Assembly: GCF_015558785.1 (NCBI RefSeq) | Contig: NZ_JADMOP010000020.1 | Span: 1 to 34,212 of the forward strand | Source of the DNA: Collinsella aerofaciens | GTDB taxonomy: Bacteria > Actinomycetota > Coriobacteriia > Coriobacteriales > Coriobacteriaceae | Direction of reading: 5' to 3' | DNA length: 34,212 bases | Shown: positions 22,764 through 30,513 of the stretch, one piece after another | How the letters are laid out: each line of letters opens with the position of its first letter | Numbering within the stretch: the stretch's first letter is position 1 | The notes under the pieces: generated by a model | The model's database searches: none | Seen by the model: the letters and a program-made list of their open reading frames with translations, nothing else | What the model was told of the DNA's origin: nothing | Position numbers and translations under genes: made by a program

Positions 22764-23102
22764 TTACCTACGGCGCTCGCCCTCAAGCGTACGATCAAAC
22801 GCCCAGACCCACCAACGCATCACGTGGGCCTGCGAGCCGTCCGGCCGTCCGTACGCCTGGTCCTCCAGATACAACTCGGTCGCGTGCCCGCCAAAACGCA
22901 CCTTATAGGTTGCCGTACGAACGCCGTGGACCGTCAGGCCAAAACCAGTGGACGAGACGATCTCGTCAATCGTAAAGCAGCGACCGTCGACCCAGCAGAC
23001 GGTAACCGGCACGACTTGTCCGCCCGCGAGGATGCGAGCCACGACGTCCACATACTGCTTGTGCACGCGCCGAGTTTTGCCATCTGTCTGTCGATATTCC
23101 AT
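22764..23102 (-). CDS. Conserved-looking protein of unknown function
   Basis: From MEYRQTDGKTRRVHKQYVDV the frame encodes 112 residues, with VPVTVCWVDGRCFTIDEI, a HGVRTATYKVRFGG segment and a C-terminal RWWVWAFDRTLEGERRR. The beta-strand pattern suggests a small one-domain protein that might bind nucleic acid or a ligand; I do not recognise the family. The start is unclear: in-frame ATGs at 23102, 23111 and 23120 all lack a well-spaced ribosome binding site (GGGAAG lies too close to the first). A strong promoter lies at 23193-23221. The codon pattern over the conserved part fits a real gene. Confidence 0.6.
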   Translation of the reverse strand: MEYRQTDGKTRRVHKQYVDVVARILAGGQVVPVTVCWVDGRCFTIDEIVSSTGFGLTVHGVRTATYKVRFGGHATELYLEDQAYGRPDGSQAHVMRWWVWAFDRTLEGERRR

Positions 23103-23192
23103 ACTTCCCATTATCGAACGCATGTTTGCATATTGTAAAGCGAACAGACTGTGGTTTTGGAATGTCGGAGCGAACGCGCGTGTCCGCATGGC

Positions 23193-23221
23193 GTGATAGC
23201 AAAAAGAACACCCACGGTCAA
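23193..23221 (-). promoter_or_regulatory. Promoter of the unknown gene at 22764-23102
   Basis: On the minus strand TTGACC (23216-23221) and TATCAC (23193-23198) are exactly 17 nt apart. The transcript would start near 23186, giving a leader of 65-85 nt. Confidence 0.6.
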
Positions 23222-23295
23222 CAGGGCTAATATTCAATTTTAGTGCCAAAAAATTACTTCTCCCATCAGAACTCGGCAAAGAAACCCGCAGGAGG

Positions 23296-23304
23296 TGATA
23301 CGAT
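23296..23304 (+). promoter_or_regulatory. Possible extended -10 upstream of pit
   Basis: TGATACGAT lies about 48 nt before the pit start. It directly follows AGGAGG, which looks like an unused Shine-Dalgarno (the only ATG after it, at 23310, opens a three-codon frame MFL-stop). Weak evidence. Confidence 0.3.
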
Positions 23305-23351
23305 TTATCATGTTTTTGTAACGTGTCTGCAAACTTCGAGAAAGCCCATAT

Positions 23352-24401
23352 ATGGACGTAACGTTCTCAACTTTCCTCGGCCAAATTGTGTCGAACCCAG
23401 TCCTTGCCGTCACCGTGATCCTCGCGCTCGGCGCCATCTTCGTCAATGGATGGACCGACGCGCCCAACGCCATCGCGACCTGCGTCACTACGCGTTGCAT
23501 GCCCGCCCGCGCCGCCATTCTCATGAGCGCCGCATTCAACTTCCTCGGTGTGCTCATCATGACGCACTTTAATGCGAGCGTCGCCAATACCATCTCGCAT
23601 ATCGTCGACTTTGGCGGAAACAGCACCATGGCGCTCGCCTGCCTGTGCGCGGCCCTGTTCTCCATCGTCGTCTACGGCGCCACAGCGTCGCGTTTTGGCA
23701 TCCCCACCTCGCAAAGCCACAGCCTTATCGCCGGCCTGACCGGTGCCGCTATCGCCCTCGGCGGCGCGAGCAGCGTCAACGTCCACGAGTGGATGAAGGT
23801 CATCTACGGCCTGGCACTCTCCATCGGCCTGGGCTTTGTCATGGGCTGGGTCCTGTGCAAGCTCGTCTCGATTCTTTTCGCCGCCGCCAACAGGCGACGT
23901 GCCAATGTCTTCTTTAAATACGCTCAGATCGCGAGCGCTGCGGCCATGAGCTTTATGCACGGCGCGCAGGATGGACAGAAGTTCATCGGCGTGCTCTTTT
24001 TAGGCGTGGCCTTTGCCAGCGGCCAGACGAGCGTCGGCGATGCAGGCATCCCCATCTGGATTATGCTGCTGTGCTCGGCCACTATGGGCATCGGCACCAG
24101 CGTGGGCGGCGAGCGCATCATCAAGTCCGTCGGCCAGAGCATGGTCAAGCTCGAAAAGTACCAGGGCTTCTCCGCCGACCTGGCGGGCGCCGCGAACCTG
24201 CTGCTTGCCACCCTTACCGGCATCCCTGTGTCCTCCACGCACATCAAGACCTGCGCCATCATGGGCGTCGGTGCCGTCAAGCGCCTCTCGGCCATCAACT
24301 TCGGCGTCGTCAAGGACATGATGTTCACCTGGTTCTTCACCTTCCCCGCCTGCGGACTCATCAGCTTTGTCATGGCCAAGCTGTTCATGATGTTCCTCTA
24401 G
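23352..24401 (+). CDS. pit: Inorganic phosphate transporter, PiT family
   Basis: The 349-residue membrane protein has about ten transmembrane segments and the duplicated PiT signatures: VNGWTDAPNAIAT near the N-terminus with GIPTSQSHSLIAGL, and AMSFMHGAQDGQK with GIPVSSTHI in the second half. PiT carriers import phosphate (as metal-phosphate) driven by the proton or sodium gradient at low affinity, complementing the high-affinity Pst system encoded 5 kb away. The ATG at 23352 has only a weak site (GAGAAAG). The DUF47 PhoU-like gene follows after 67 nt on the same strand, the usual partner. Confidence 0.92.
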   Translation: MDVTFSTFLGQIVSNPVLAVTVILALGAIFVNGWTDAPNAIATCVTTRCMPARAAILMSAAFNFLGVLIMTHFNASVANTISHIVDFGGNSTMALACLCAALFSIVVYGATASRFGIPTSQSHSLIAGLTGAAIALGGASSVNVHEWMKVIYGLALSIGLGFVMGWVLCKLVSILFAAANRRRANVFFKYAQIASAAAMSFMHGAQDGQKFIGVLFLGVAFASGQTSVGDAGIPIWIMLLCSATMGIGTSVGGERIIKSVGQSMVKLEKYQGFSADLAGAANLLLATLTGIPVSSTHIKTCAIMGVGAVKRLSAINFGVVKDMMFTWFFTFPACGLISFVMAKLFMMFL

Positions 24402-24468
24402 TCAAACCGAACGTCCATCTGGACCGCAACACTTCGCCCACCCGTCTTCGCCTCGAAAGGACCCACCC

Positions 24469-25092
24469 ATGGCAAAAAAACCCGATTCGTTCTACTTTGA
24501 CAACTACGTCGCCTGCGCCGACCTTGCTGTCCAGGCCGCAGAGTTGCTCATCAAGATTTTTGAGAACTTTGATCCCGCGCAGATCCACGACATGCTCGAG
24601 GAGATGCATGCGATTGAGCATGCGGCCGACAAGAAGCACCATGAGCTCGAGGATGCCTTGCTCACTGCCTTTATCACCCCGCTTGAGCGCGAGGATCTGG
24701 ACCTGATGAGCTGCTCGCTCGACACTGTGCTTGACCGTATCGAGGGCGTCGTGCAGCGCGTCTACTTCACCAACATCCAGAGCATTCACCCCGATGCCAT
24801 CGTCATCGCTCACAAGGTGACTGACGCCTGCCGCGCCATGAAAGACCTGATGGTCGAGCTTCCCAACTACCGCAAGTCCAAAACGCTGCGCGAGCTGGTC
24901 ATCCAGATCAACACCATCGAGTCCGAGGCCGACGAGCTCTACATCAACGCCATGCGCAACCTGCACGTTAACGGCAAGGATCCGCTCGAGGTCATCGCTT
25001 GGCGTGACGTCTACGCCTTCCTGGAGTACTGCGCCGACTGCTGCGAGACTGTGGCCGATGTCGTGGATTCGATTGTCATGAAGAACAGTTAA
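24469..25092 (+). CDS. DUF47 family PhoU-like protein, partner of PiT
   Basis: The 207-residue protein is all-helical and matches the PhoU_div/DUF47 group. It begins MAKKPDSFYFDNYVACADLA, with EMHAIEHAADKKHHE and TIESEADELYINAMRNL repeats carrying the acidic E-x-x-AD motifs that bind metal clusters in PhoU proteins. DUF47 genes almost always sit beside pit and are thought to regulate the transporter. The ATG follows GAAAGGA. The order here is pit first, then DUF47, the reverse of many genomes. A long inverted repeat starts 6 nt after the stop. Confidence 0.9.
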   Translation: MAKKPDSFYFDNYVACADLAVQAAELLIKIFENFDPAQIHDMLEEMHAIEHAADKKHHELEDALLTAFITPLEREDLDLMSCSLDTVLDRIEGVVQRVYFTNIQSIHPDAIVIAHKVTDACRAMKDLMVELPNYRKSKTLRELVIQINTIESEADELYINAMRNLHVNGKDPLEVIAWRDVYAFLEYCADCCETVADVVDSIVMKNS

Positions 25093-25097
25093 TTGGG

Positions 25098-25205
25098 GGT
25101 ACGTGTCCCGGCGGCGAAGGGCCGGCCACGGTTTGCTTTCTCACTCCGGCTGCTTTGCAGAGTCGTTCGAAAGCAAACCGTGGCCGGCCCTTCGCCTTAC
25201 GTACC
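25098..25205. repeat. Long perfect inverted repeat (family B), 28-bp arms
   Basis: The arms 25113-25140 and 25169-25196 are perfectly complementary over 28 bp. Outside, GGTACGT (25098-25104) pairs with ACGTACC (25199-25205) across an asymmetric internal loop of 8 and 2 nt. The 28-nt apical loop holds CTGC-TTT-GCAG (25150-25160). No T-run follows. It sits right after the DUF47 gene, as the similar 32-bp element sits right after the Cof-type gene. Confidence 0.8.
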
Positions 25206-25208
25206 ACC

Positions 25209-25286
25209 ATTGGGAACTTTGGCTGATACTTTGAAAGCAATGAGGCTTTTGTTGACAGGGCCTTTGAGCCCGATTGGGAACTTTGG
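25209..25286 (+). repeat. Direct repeat of 14 bp upstream of the nitroreductase gene
   Basis: ATTGGGAACTTTGG occurs at 25209-25222 and again at 25273-25286, 64 nt apart. The stretch 25206-25372 is visibly more T-rich than the surroundings and contains no gene. Tandem operator sites or decay of a longer duplication are both possible. Confidence 0.5.
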
Positions 25287-25372
25287 GACCGCCTTAAACG
25301 TTTGGCTGGATCGGGCTTTGGGTACCCTTTGTTTTGCTTTGGGTTGATACACTGAATTTGGAGGGCTTGGTT

Positions 25373-25903
25373 GTGAGTTATTTGGATCTGGCTCGGGGTC
25401 GGTATTCTTGTCGTGAGTTTGAAGATCGGGCTGTGGAGCAGGCTGTAGTGGATGCCATTGTTGAGGCTGGGCGTATTGCTCCTTCTGCTTGCAATAATCA
25501 TCCTTCTCGTGTGATGGTGTTGGATACACCTGAGCTTCTGGAGAAAGCTGCTGCTTGTCAGCCTCGGTTTGCTCGTGATGGGTCTATCTTTGGGGCTCCG
25601 CTTGTCTTCCTTATTTGCAGCGTTACCGATGACGCTTGGGTGCGCCCGTATGACCAGATGAATTCCAATGAAATCGATACGTCCATCGTGTGCGATCAGA
25701 TGATGATGGAGGCCACCGAGCAGGGCCTGGGAACGTGCTGGGTATGCCATTTTAAGCCTGAGGTGGCACAGGAGCAGTTCAATCTGCCCAAAGGCGTTTA
25801 TCCCTATCACATGCTCGTCTGTGGCTATCCTGCCGACCACATCGCCGATCCCGAGCATCGCGAGGCCCGTACCATTCCCCTCTCCGACTTCCTCCTCAAG
25901 TAG
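25373..25903 (+). CDS. Nitroreductase family protein
   Basis: The 176-residue protein begins VSYLDLARGRYSCREFEDR (FMN phosphate-binding R-S-x-R-x-F-like motif), continues AGRIAPSACNNHPSRVMV and has EATEQGLGTCWVCHF, the usual NAD(P)H:FMN reductase blocks. It probably reduces quinones or nitro compounds; the physiological substrate is unknown. The GTG start at 25373 follows GGAGG with 8 nt spacing. Codon use is mixed: the first 80 or so codons end mostly in T, the rest mostly in C as in neighbouring genes, which suggests a recombination junction near 25615. It ends at a strong terminator. Confidence 0.88.
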   Translation: MSYLDLARGRYSCREFEDRAVEQAVVDAIVEAGRIAPSACNNHPSRVMVLDTPELLEKAAACQPRFARDGSIFGAPLVFLICSVTDDAWVRPYDQMNSNEIDTSIVCDQMMMEATEQGLGTCWVCHFKPEVAQEQFNLPKGVYPYHMLVCGYPADHIADPEHREARTIPLSDFLLK

Positions 25904-25950
25904 GTTTTGGGACATGCCTTAAAACCTACCCTTGACCGCTCACCCGTTCG

Positions 25951-25988
25951 CCGAGTTCTGCGCCATTATGTGCAGGGCTCGGTTTTTT
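25951..25988 (+). terminator. Terminator of the nitroreductase gene
   Basis: CCGAG..CTGC pairs with GCAG..CTCGG (25951-25982) and is followed by TTTTTT (25983-25988). Confidence 0.9.
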
Positions 25989-26011
25989 ATGTTACGCACT
26001 CCGCACAGTCA

Positions 26012-26043
26012 TAAAAAAGGACCCGCAAGCTGCGGGTCCTTTC
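26012..26043 (-). terminator. Terminator of divIVA
   Basis: AAAGGACCCGCA and TGCGGGTCCTTT form a perfect 12-bp stem; TTTTTTAT follows on the minus strand, 25 nt beyond the divIVA stop. Confidence 0.9.
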
Positions 26044-26068
26044 TAGGCACTAAATTGTAGGCCGAATG

Positions 26069-26743
26069 TTAGTCCAGGTCGTCGGCAGCAAAGTTGTCGA
26101 TCGGGGCGAAGGGATCGGCCACGGGGACAACCGGGTCAGCGACGGGCAGCGGCTCGGCGGGAACAGTCACTGCAGGAGAAGCGGCAGAACCGACCGGCGT
26201 GGAGGCCATCAGATCGGCCGGGAAGGAATTCTGGGCATCGTCCATGAAGTGCTGGATGAGCTTGAGATACTCTGCCTTGAACTCCTCACGGGAAGCCTTG
26301 AGACGATCGATCTCCTCGAGCTCGGCCTGCTTCTCGGTCAGAGCCTGGCGGATAACCTCGCGGGCCTTGGCGTCAGCCTCGTTGCGGATACGCTCAGCGT
26401 TCTCGTTAGCATCGTTGACGATAGTCTCAGCGGTCTGCTGGGCAGCGATCAGGGCAGCGGAAATCTGGCGCTCCTGAGCGGAGAAGTCAGGGGCGGGAGC
26501 AGCCACGGGGGCGGCAGGAACGGCCTGGGCGGTGGCATCCTGAGCTTGGGCAAGCTGAGCCTGCGCATCGGCAAGCTGCTGCTCGGTAGCAGTCAGACGA
26601 CCCTTAAGGTCGACGATCTTAGCGAGCATAGCGTCAACCTCGGAGGACAGCGTCTCCAAGAAGACGTCGACCTCAGCAGGATCGTAGCCACGCTTGGCCT
26701 CAGAGAAAGTCTGAGCCTGGATGTCTGCAGGGGTAATAGCCAT
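26069..26743 (-). CDS. divIVA: DivIVA-domain cell division/polarity protein
   Basis: The 224-residue protein starts MAITPADIQAQTFSEAKRGY and then YDPAEVDVFLE, the DivIVA membrane-binding crossed-loop domain. Coiled coils at about 35-70 and 95-165 are separated by an Ala/Pro-rich linker, and the C-terminal tail is Pro/Val/Ala-rich. DivIVA (Wag31 in actinobacteria) marks curved membrane at poles and septa and organises growth. The ATG follows AAGGAG with 8 nt spacing. It is the last gene of the yggS-sepF-yggT-divIVA cluster and ends at a terminator. It is shorter than mycobacterial Wag31. Confidence 0.92.
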   Translation of the reverse strand: MAITPADIQAQTFSEAKRGYDPAEVDVFLETLSSEVDAMLAKIVDLKGRLTATEQQLADAQAQLAQAQDATAQAVPAAPVAAPAPDFSAQERQISAALIAAQQTAETIVNDANENAERIRNEADAKAREVIRQALTEKQAELEEIDRLKASREEFKAEYLKLIQHFMDDAQNSFPADLMASTPVGSAASPAVTVPAEPLPVADPVVPVADPFAPIDNFAADDLD

Positions 26744-26804
26744 AACAAGTCTCCTTTTTCATCGCCTCGGCGCTACACGCCCGACGTAAGTTACTAAGTC
26801 AGTT

Positions 26805-27086
26805 CTACACGAGTATACCTATAAGAAGCTGCAGAACCAGCCTCTGCACCAACTGCAACGCAATAATCGCAACGACCGGCGAAAAATCGATACCGCCCAT
26901 CGGCGGGATGAAACGACGGAACAGGTTGAGCCACGGACCGCACACGCTATCAAGCACCGCGGCAATATCCTGAAGCAAACCACCCTGCTTCATGGGAATC
27001 CACGTCATAAAGCAGTAGACGACAATGAGCGTGGAATAGAAGTTGAACAGCGTGTTGACCAGCTGGACGATAGTGTAGATGTTGAT
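26805..27086 (-). CDS. YggT family membrane protein with a probable ATC start
   Basis: The frame encodes two hydrophobic segments and matches YggT, including YCFMTWIPM, a PWLNLFRRFIPPMGGIDFSP core and a hydrophobic C-terminus. The first in-frame ATG (27008) would delete the whole first transmembrane segment (IYTIVQLVNTLFNFYSTLIVV). Between the sepF stop (27108-27110, same frame) and that ATG there is no ATG, GTG or TTG. GAGGAG lies 6 nt before an ATC codon (27084-27086), so initiation at ATC giving 93 residues is most likely; ATT at 27090-27092 is too close. YggT proteins are membrane-anchored and linked to division or osmotic tolerance. Order and strand match the actinobacterial division cluster. 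Confidence 0.8.
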   Translation of the reverse strand: MNIYTIVQLVNTLFNFYSTLIVVYCFMTWIPMKQGGLLQDIAAVLDSVCGPWLNLFRRFIPPMGGIDFSPVVAIIALQLVQRLVLQLLIGILV

Positions 27087-27107
27087 GGGAATCTCCTCGT
27101 CTTGTCT

Positions 27108-27830
27108 TTACTTAAGGTAGCCGTCGGCACGAAGCTTCTTGAGATCGGAATCTTTGACCTCACAACCGGCGGGCAGCACCATGAACACGCGGTCGCCCAC
27201 CTCCTTGACCGTGGCACCCAGACCGCAGGCAAAGCCGTAAGAGAAGTCCAAGACGCGCTTGGCAACTTCGGTGCGTACGCCCACAAAAATCAGTGCGACA
27301 GGCTGCTTGGTGCGAACGCGGCGCACCACGGTCTCCACGTCGTCATAGCTCTCGGGGCGCAGGACATAGGCCGGCAGCTGCGGCGTGGCGTTGATGATAT
27401 TGCTCGCATAGGCCGAGGCATCGCTCGGTGCAGGCGCGGGTGCAGCGGCGGCACGGGCGCGGGTATTCTCGGCGTAGCTCGACGGCGTGTCATAGGCACC
27501 AGGACGATAACCGCTCGCAACACTGTCCTGCGAGCGCGAAGGCGGGTTATACGTCGTGGCATGGCGGGAGTCATCGCCGACCAGCTGACCGGAGCGCGTA
27601 TACACGGCAACCGACTCAGCTTCACCGCGGCGCGTCTGGCCAAGCAGGCCGTTGCTCGGCTCGTCTTGGGTGTAGAAGCCCTCGCCCGAAGCACCACTGT
27701 AGCCGTTGTTCTGATAGCCATCGTCGTAGCCGTCATCGTAGCCGTAGTCGTCGTCCTGGCCATAACCCTGGTCGTAACCCTGCTGGCCGCCCAGGTGCAT
27801 CTTATTTTTAATCTCGTCAAGGAAGCCCAT
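27108..27830 (-). CDS. sepF: Cell division protein SepF
   Basis: The 240-residue protein begins MGFLDEIKNKMHLGG, the amphipathic membrane anchor of SepF, followed by a long linker rich in Gly, Tyr, Asp and Ala (about 15-150). The C-terminal domain (about 155-240) has VLRPESYDDVETVVRRVRTK, VAKRVLDFSYGFACGLGATV and RVFMVLPAG, typical of SepF, which binds FtsZ and tethers it to the membrane. The start at 27830 is supported by GAGAGGAC upstream and the anchor position. The tandem DDGYDDGY-like repeats in the linker are notable. yggT follows 21 nt later and yggS precedes. Confidence 0.93.
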   Translation of the reverse strand: MGFLDEIKNKMHLGGQQGYDQGYGQDDDYGYDDGYDDGYQNNGYSGASGEGFYTQDEPSNGLLGQTRRGEAESVAVYTRSGQLVGDDSRHATTYNPPSRSQDSVASGYRPGAYDTPSSYAENTRARAAAAPAPAPSDASAYASNIINATPQLPAYVLRPESYDDVETVVRRVRTKQPVALIFVGVRTEVAKRVLDFSYGFACGLGATVKEVGDRVFMVLPAGCEVKDSDLKKLRADGYLK

Positions 27831-27890
27831 GGTTGTGTCCTCTCGCGGTTTAGTGCAGGCGCCCCGATAATCAGTGCGCACTTCAGAGCC

Positions 27891-28628
27891 TTATTTTACT
27901 GCAAACTCCGGGCTAAATACTACCCTGCCCAGGCGAACGAGCGTAGAGCCCTCCTCAAGGGCAGACTCAAAGTCCTCGCTCATACCGCAGGAAAGCTCAG
28001 GCAGGTTCAAATCGGGATGCGCCGCCTCCAGCTCATCCCTCAGCTCACGAAGCCCCGCAAAGGTGCGGCGTGCCACATCCTTATTCCCCCGGGGCGCCAT
28101 AGTCATAAGCCCCTGTACGCAAATTCCCTCAAGTTCTGCAAGCTCACCCGCGGCGGCGCGAATCTCATCGGGTGAAAAGCCTCCCTTCGACTCCTCACCA
28201 CTCACATTGACCTCAATGAGCACACGCTGGGGGCCGACGAGCTCGCCTGCCTCAATCTTGCGAACAGCACGGCTCGAGATCGCCTGCGCCAGATGCAGCG
28301 AACCCACCGAGTGAATCAGCTCGGCTGAGCCCAGCACCGCATTGATCTTATTGGTCTGCAGGTTGCCGATCATATCGAAGCGCACCTCGGGCAGCTCCGG
28401 ATGCTCCGCCAGACCCGTGAGCTTGCGAACCAGCTCCTGCGGGCGGTTCTCGGCAAAATGGCGATACCCCGCCTGGATGGCGGCAACGGTCTCATCGACA
28501 CCAACGGTCTTGGACACGGCAATGAGGCTCGCGGCGTCGTGGGGACGGCCCGCGCGATCGAGCGCCGCATAAAAACGTTCCAGAATCTGCTCGCGGCGAG
28601 CGCGCATCAAGTCCAAATAGTTATCCAT
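27891..28628 (-). CDS. yggS: YggS family pyridoxal phosphate homeostasis protein
   Basis: The 245-residue TIM-barrel protein has the PLP lysine in LIAVSKTVGVD, then FAENRPQELVRKL, DMIGNLQTNKI, LIEVNVSGEESKGGF and SCGMSEDFESALEEGSTLVRLG. YggS/PLPBP proteins bind PLP and buffer its level and amino-acid metabolism but have no known enzyme activity. The ATG at 28628 follows GGAGG. It is the first gene after the phosphate operon, with a hairpin at 28679-28710 between them, so it probably starts a separate transcript with sepF (60 nt gap). Confidence 0.9.
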   Translation of the reverse strand: MDNYLDLMRARREQILERFYAALDRAGRPHDAASLIAVSKTVGVDETVAAIQAGYRHFAENRPQELVRKLTGLAEHPELPEVRFDMIGNLQTNKINAVLGSAELIHSVGSLHLAQAISSRAVRKIEAGELVGPQRVLIEVNVSGEESKGGFSPDEIRAAAGELAELEGICVQGLMTMAPRGNKDVARRTFAGLRELRDELEAAHPDLNLPELSCGMSEDFESALEEGSTLVRLGRVVFSPEFAVK

Positions 28629-28678
28629 TGCCAATCGCCTCCGCTGACAGCCAAACAAGTAGTCCCATGCTAACGCAA

Positions 28679-28710
28679 GAGCGCGGCCCCGCATGTGCAA
28701 GGCCGCGCTC
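28679..28710 (-). terminator. Terminator of the pgeF-pst-phoU operon
   Basis: GAGCGCGGCC (28679-28688) is perfectly complementary to GGCCGCGCTC (28701-28710). It lies 37 nt beyond the phoU stop and is followed on the minus strand by TTGCGTT, a weak U-tract. Confidence 0.65.
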
Positions 28711-28747
28711 ACTTAGGTATTTACAATCTTTCGACGAACGGGGTTAC

Positions 28748-29605
28748 TTACTCCTCGTCGTCCTCGCCATCGTCCTCATCCTCAAGATGATCGAGCAGGT
28801 AGCGAAGACCCTCGCTGACCTCGTTAACGGGCACCTTGGCAACGTAGCGTGCATCGACGGCGGGCCTCATGATAACACCCTCGCCCGAAGGCACGCGCAT
28901 GCTCTCGAGCTCATCCTCATCAGTGCAGGCGATATCACCGGCAGTCATACGCTGTCCGGTCAACAGGAAGGTCAGACGGCAGGCGGCATCGATGGAAATC
29001 GAGGCGATGCGATCGAGATAGCGCGATACCATGATGGCGCGGCGCAGGTCGTCATAGTTGCTGTCGTCGTCCATAAAATCGCCCGTGTCCATGCGGTTAA
29101 AGGTGCGGAAGAACTTCTCGTAGGCGGCGTGCACTGGCTCGTCCTCGACGGCCAAGTTGCAGATGATGGACATGTCGTTGGTGACGAGCGCAAAAAGCGA
29201 AGAGCCCAGCACCTGGTAGACGGCCTCAGCCTCGGCCTCGACCGTGCCGACAAGCTCCTTGGGCAGCGAGATGTCGGCCTTGATCATATGACGCGTGGCG
29301 CGGCAAATCTGGCGAACCTTATCGGTCATGCGCTGCAGGTTAAAGTCGACGTAGATGATCGTCTGCAGCAAGCGGAAGTCGGAGGCGACCGGTGACTGCG
29401 TGGCAATCAGGTTGTAGCAGACGGCCTCCAGGTTGGCGCAGCGTGCGTCAATCGAAAGCGTGCGCTTCTTGGTCTTGGTGGCGAGCTTGCGGTCGTCGGT
29501 CACATAGGCCTTCACGGCATCGTGGAGGGCCAGATCGACGGCCTCGTAGATGCTCAGCATCTCGTGACGGGCCTCGATGAGCTGACGGGAAAACAGTTTG
29601 CGCAT
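28748..29605 (-). CDS. phoU: Phosphate uptake regulator PhoU
   Basis: The 285-residue helical protein has two PhoU domains (about 1-110 and 120-225), each with helical repeats ending in metal-binding acidic motifs. Sequences such as LLQTIIYVDFNLQRMTDKVRQI and DLRRAIMVSRYLDRIASISI match the family. It is longer than E. coli PhoU (241) by an acidic C-terminal tail (LEDEDDGEDDEE). PhoU signals phosphate sufficiency from the Pst transporter to the PhoR kinase and limits uptake. The start follows GGAG. It is the last gene of the operon, 92 nt after pstB. No phoR/phoB genes are in the window. Confidence 0.92.
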   Translation of the reverse strand: MRKLFSRQLIEARHEMLSIYEAVDLALHDAVKAYVTDDRKLATKTKKRTLSIDARCANLEAVCYNLIATQSPVASDFRLLQTIIYVDFNLQRMTDKVRQICRATRHMIKADISLPKELVGTVEAEAEAVYQVLGSSLFALVTNDMSIICNLAVEDEPVHAAYEKFFRTFNRMDTGDFMDDDSNYDDLRRAIMVSRYLDRIASISIDAACRLTFLLTGQRMTAGDIACTDEDELESMRVPSGEGVIMRPAVDARYVAKVPVNEVSEGLRYLLDHLEDEDDGEDDEE

Positions 29606-29625
29606 GGTTCACTCCAATCAGTTGG

Positions 29626-29646
29626 GTGCGGTCATGCCGCCCGCAC
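29626..29646 (-). other. Small hairpin between pstB and phoU
   Basis: GTGCGG (29626-29631) pairs with CCGCAC (29641-29646) in the 92-nt gap, the widest in this operon. It may modulate read-through or phoU translation. Confidence 0.35.
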
Positions 29647-29697
29647 AGTGAATACGCACCGGACCAGATCCGATCGGCTTGGGACTAGTCGCACCGA

Positions 29698-30501
<804 letters not shown>

Positions 30502-30513
30502 GGGACTCCTTAA

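Noticed and set aside
27428-27811. Repetitive Gly/Tyr/Asp codons in sepF as a possible separate repeat or CRISPR-like array
   Set aside because: The repeats are short, in frame and part of the SepF linker; no regular spacer structure exists.
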